6,714 nt of DNA, taken from the NCBI GenBank assembly GCA_913009925.1, contig CAJVWY010000064.1, forward strand, positions 1 through 6,714. Reading direction: 5' to 3'. Below the pieces are notes generated by a model. That model ran no database searches. It was not told the DNA's origin and saw only the letters and a list, made by a program, of their open reading frames with translations. How positions within the stretch are numbered: the stretch's first letter is position 1; each line of letters opens with the position of its first letter. Positions 5,188-6,714 of the stretch are shown in pieces. The stretch comes from an uncultured bacterium (GTDB lineage Bacteria > Actinomycetota > Thermoleophilia > BMS3ABIN01). The position numbers were made by a program, and so were the translations under genes.

Positions 5188-5907
5188 GTGACCGCTGTCC
5201 TGCTGGCTTTGCTAGCCGCCCTGTTCACCATCGTCGGCGGCTCTCTGCCCCTGGCCCGCCGCAGCATGGGCGAGCGCGGACTGTCTCTGCTGGTGGCATT
5301 CTCCGCCGGTGTCATGCTCTCCACCGGCATCAACAGCATGCTGCCCCGGAGCTACCAGCTGGCGGGAGAGGCCACCGTCCTCGGGGTGAGCGCCGGCTTT
5401 GTAATCCTGTACCTGGCCGAACGGGTCACTCTGGTGCATGCCTGCCGTGAGCATGGCCGTCACCTCCATACCCTCAGCATCTTCGCCATCGCCGGTATCG
5501 GTTTTCATATGACCCTGGACGGTTTCGCCATCGCCGTCAGCGGCCAGGCGCAAGCTTCACTGGGCGCGGTGGTGGCGCTGGCGGTGCTGGCGCACCGCTT
5601 CCCCAGCGGCATCTCCTTCGTCGGCCTTATGCTCAGCTCGGGCTACAAGCGCTCCCGCGCCTGGGTCACATTGATCGTGCTGGCGCTGATGGCGCCGGTG
5701 GGCGCCACCATCGGCCTGCTGTTCTCGGATGTCAGCAACACGGCTCTGGGCTTCGCCATCGGCCTCTCCGCCGGCACCTTCCTCTATATCTCCACCAGCG
5801 ACCTGCTGCCCGTGGCCCACGAGCGCGGCTGGCGTTACTACGATGTGCCGCTGTCCTTCGCCGCCGGCTTCGGGGTTATGCTGGTGGCGGCGCTGGTGCT
5901 GGAGTAA
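5188..5907 (+). CDS. ZIP-family divalent metal transporter with altered metal site
   Basis: This 239-residue protein has eight probable membrane segments (about 1-22, 31-52, 62-83, 95-117, 123-148, 158-180, 185-208 and 219-239). A short His-rich loop, HACREHGRHLH (84-94), lies before TM4. ZIP proteins move Zn2+, Fe2+ or Mn2+ into the cytoplasm. TM4 has HMTLDG (H107, D111, G112) where the family has H-N-x-x-D/E-G. TM5 has HRFPSG (H136, R137, S140) where H-N/E/D-x-P-E-G is usual. TM7 has STSDLLP, with Asp205 near the usual acidic residue. First-site ligands thus partly remain, while several second-site ligands and the TM5 glutamate are missing. The GTG start at 5188 has only a weak GAGTGG upstream, which suggests coupling to the preceding gene. 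Confidence 0.87.
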   Translation: MTAVLLALLAALFTIVGGSLPLARRSMGERGLSLLVAFSAGVMLSTGINSMLPRSYQLAGEATVLGVSAGFVILYLAERVTLVHACREHGRHLHTLSIFAIAGIGFHMTLDGFAIAVSGQAQASLGAVVALAVLAHRFPSGISFVGLMLSSGYKRSRAWVTLIVLALMAPVGATIGLLFSDVSNTALGFAIGLSAGTFLYISTSDLLPVAHERGWRYYDVPLSFAAGFGVMLVAALVLE

Positions 5908-5925
5908 AAAGCTCAGCCCCCTCTC

Positions 5926-5965
5926 CATTCACACATTTGTAACAATATTTTTACTCCTTGTTAAC
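5926..5965 (+). promoter_or_regulatory. Degenerate PHO-box-like array (four 11-bp-spaced units)
   Basis: Four heptamers start exactly 11 bp apart: CATTCAC (5926), TTGTAAC (5937), TTTTTAC (5948) and TGTTAAC (5959). All end in AC, and all have T at the third position. They resemble the clearer array at 6372-6411 in period and core, so a PhoP/PhoB-type response regulator may bind here. The array starts 18 bp after the ZIP stop and ends 62 bp before the small gene at 6028. A good -10-like TATCAT lies at 5987-5992. Confidence 0.5.
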
Positions 5966-6015
5966 CTGCTCCATTGTCGGCTCATCTATCATGGAGCCGG
6001 TGCAACGAATAAGAG

Positions 6016-6024
6016 AGGAGGTGA
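6016..6024 (+). promoter_or_regulatory. Near-perfect ribosome binding site
   Basis: AGGAGGTGA is fully complementary to the 3' end of 16S rRNA, and its GGAGG core ends 6 nt before the ATG at 6028. It is the strongest ribosome binding site in the window. It fixes this start and argues that the small gene is real. The GGAGG (6017-6021) can also pair with CCTCC at 6045-6049 inside the coding region. Confidence 0.85.
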
Positions 6025-6027
6025 ACG

Positions 6028-6282
6028 ATGGGAATATCGACTATCCTCCCGCTCGCTCGCAGAAAATCACAGAGCCGGGTGGCCGGGGATGTACTTTCCT
6101 GCCTACGCAGGCAGCCAATGGTGCCGCTGGACCTGGGTGTCATAGCGGACAGTATCGCTGGAGCGACTATCGCCGATATCGAAAGGGCGGTAGCAAACCT
6201 GGAGGGACCGGTCACCGAGGCCGGGGAAGGAGTCTACGTACACTACTGCAGACTCAACAACCAGGCGGTCTACATTCCCTGA
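6028..6282 (+). CDS. Hypothetical 84-aa protein, possible winged-helix fold
   Basis: I do not recognise this protein. The first 18 residues are basic (MGISTILPLARRKSQSRV). Residues about 19-28, 34-43 and 47-59 look like three helices (DVLSCLRRQ, LDLGVIADSI, IADIERAVANLEG). A Gly-containing turn and beta-like end follow (TEAGEGVYVHYC, then QAVYIP). That order fits a small winged helix-turn-helix, so DNA binding or a regulatory role is possible but unproven. There is no signal peptide, membrane segment or catalytic motif. The reality of the gene is supported by the very strong ribosome binding site and by its position between a PHO-box-like array (5926-5965) and the PHO box of pstS. It may therefore respond to phosphate, although being on its own short transcript is an inference. 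Confidence 0.7.
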   Translation: MGISTILPLARRKSQSRVAGDVLSCLRRQPMVPLDLGVIADSIAGATIADIERAVANLEGPVTEAGEGVYVHYCRLNNQAVYIP

Positions 6283-6321
6283 TGCTGTACCGCCGCCACA
6301 CCAGGAAGTTAACATGCCGTG

Positions 6322-6359
6322 CCGGAGCGGCGCCCGTCAACAGACGGAACGCCGCCCGG
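6322..6359 (+). terminator. Strong hairpin between the small gene and pstS
   Basis: Three stem blocks stack: 6322-6325 with 6356-6359 (CCGG/CCGG), 6327-6332 with 6350-6355 (GCGGCG/CGCCGC) and 6334-6338 with 6343-6347 (CCGTC/GACGG). They enclose an AACA loop, with small bulges at 6326, 6333 and 6348-6349. The position 40 bp after the small gene's stop suggests transcript termination or 3'-end protection. No T-run follows, so it is not a standard Rho-independent terminator. It also insulates the PHO box that starts 12 bp later. Confidence 0.45.
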
Positions 6360-6371
6360 AGAACAGCGACA

Positions 6372-6411
6372 TGTTCACAACTTGTTCACAATTCGTTCAC
6401 CATTCTTTAAC
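6372..6411 (+). promoter_or_regulatory. PHO box upstream of pstS (four 11-bp direct repeats)
   Basis: The units are TGTTCAC (6372), TGTTCAC (6383), CGTTCAC (6394) and CTTTAAC (6405). They are spaced exactly 11 bp apart, with 4-bp variable gaps. GTTCAC at 11-bp period is the core of PHO boxes bound by PhoP in actinobacteria, and it is related to the PhoB box. The array ends 81 bp before the pstS start. Possible -10 elements (TATCTG or GATAGC) lie at 6426-6436. Induction under phosphate limitation by a PhoR-PhoP-type system is the expected control. Confidence 0.88.
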
Positions 6412-6492
6412 TTCCTCGCAGTTGCTATCTGATAGCCTGTTTCGGGAAGCAATGAATACTGCCATTTTCACGTTATAGGAGGACTGATAAGC

Positions 6493-6714
6493 TTGTTTAA
6501 CAAACTGTCGAAAAGTTACATTGCGTTCGCCGCGGTTGCGATCATCGCAGCGGGACTGCTGACCCTGGGTGCCGGTTGCGGAAGCAGCGCTTCCGGCGAA
6601 GCCGAAGGAAATGGAGCCCTCAAGGCCTCATTAACCGGCGCCGGCGCCACCTTCCCCTATCCCCTCTATTCCAAATGGTTCGACGTGTTCAACAAGGAGA
6701 ACCCGGGGGTGAGC
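6493..6714 (+). CDS. pstS: Phosphate ABC transporter substrate-binding protein, 3'-truncated by window
   Basis: Only the first 74 codons are present. Residues 1-24 form a basic-then-hydrophobic export signal (FNKLSKSY, then IAFAAVAIIAAGLLTL), ending near Cys29 in GAGC. This is probably a lipoprotein anchor, although Gly at -3 makes the lipobox imperfect. A short Ser/Gly/Glu linker follows. Residues 48-61 (TGAGATFPYPLYSK) and WFDVFNKENPGV carry the N-terminal signature of PstS, including backbone and side-chain contacts to phosphate in the GATFP region. The protein would capture inorganic phosphate outside the cell for the PstCAB transporter, which should lie downstream. The start is TTG at 6493, 10 nt after AGGAGG (6477-6482). 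Four PHO-box units lie upstream. Confidence 0.93.
   Translation, partial: MFNKLSKSYIAFAAVAIIAAGLLTLGAGCGSSASGEAEGNGALKASLTGAGATFPYPLYSKWFDVFNKENPGVS

Noticed and set aside
6372..6411. CRISPR-like short repeats
   Set aside because: Units of 7 bp with 4-bp gaps at a strict 11-bp period are far too short for CRISPR and match a PHO box.
6314..6478. 54-codon open frame with AGGAAG upstream
   Set aside because: It runs through the hairpin and the PHO box, which explain this sequence better, and it has no protein-like features.

Overview
The window looks like the end of a contig from a fairly GC-rich Gram-positive-type bacterium, most likely an early-branching, possibly anaerobic actinobacterium. 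This placement is inference. It rests on the rpsF-ssb-rpsR-(DUF2232)-rplI gene order, an actinobacterial-style PHO box made of GTTCAC repeats, and a DUF3343 (Se/S-carrier-like) gene, a family I associate with anaerobes. No 16S rRNA or other decisive marker is present.

Bases 1-156 are not genomic, or at least not trustworthy. Bases 99-156 are the Illumina P5/read-1 adapter with one mismatch, and 63-77 are the end shared by Illumina index-side adapters. Bases 1-62 and the T-rich stretch 78-98 are unassigned and probably part of the same artefact. Trusted sequence begins at 157, inside rplI.

Bases 157-2644 (minus strand) hold a ribosomal/replication operon, read in order rpsF (S6), ssb, rpsR (S18), a DUF2232/YybS-like membrane protein and rplI (L9). 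L9 is cut at residue 89 by the adapter. A likely promoter and a short leader lie upstream of rpsF, and a perfect 9-bp hairpin sits between ssb and rpsR.

Bases 2645-2849 are a divergent intergenic region. Bases 2880-4536 (plus strand) hold a tight three-gene unit: a DUF62 SAM hydrolase/adenosyltransferase, a DUF3343 small protein in the same frame immediately after its stop, and an overlapping PAP2 lipid phosphatase. A 241-bp gap with one clear hairpin follows. Bases 4778-5907 hold a YjbQ/UPF0047 protein and a ZIP-family metal transporter 14 bp apart. The transporter has replaced several usual metal ligands.

Bases 5908-6714 look like a phosphate-starvation locus. A strict array of four 11-bp repeats (PHO box) precedes the start of pstS, which runs off the window end. 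A second, more degenerate 11-bp-periodic array lies just upstream of an unrecognised 84-aa small gene with a very strong ribosome binding site. The most interesting hypothesis is that this small, possibly winged-helix protein is an unrecognised Pho-regulon member next to the pst locus. I see no CRISPR array, transposase, rRNA or convincing tRNA.
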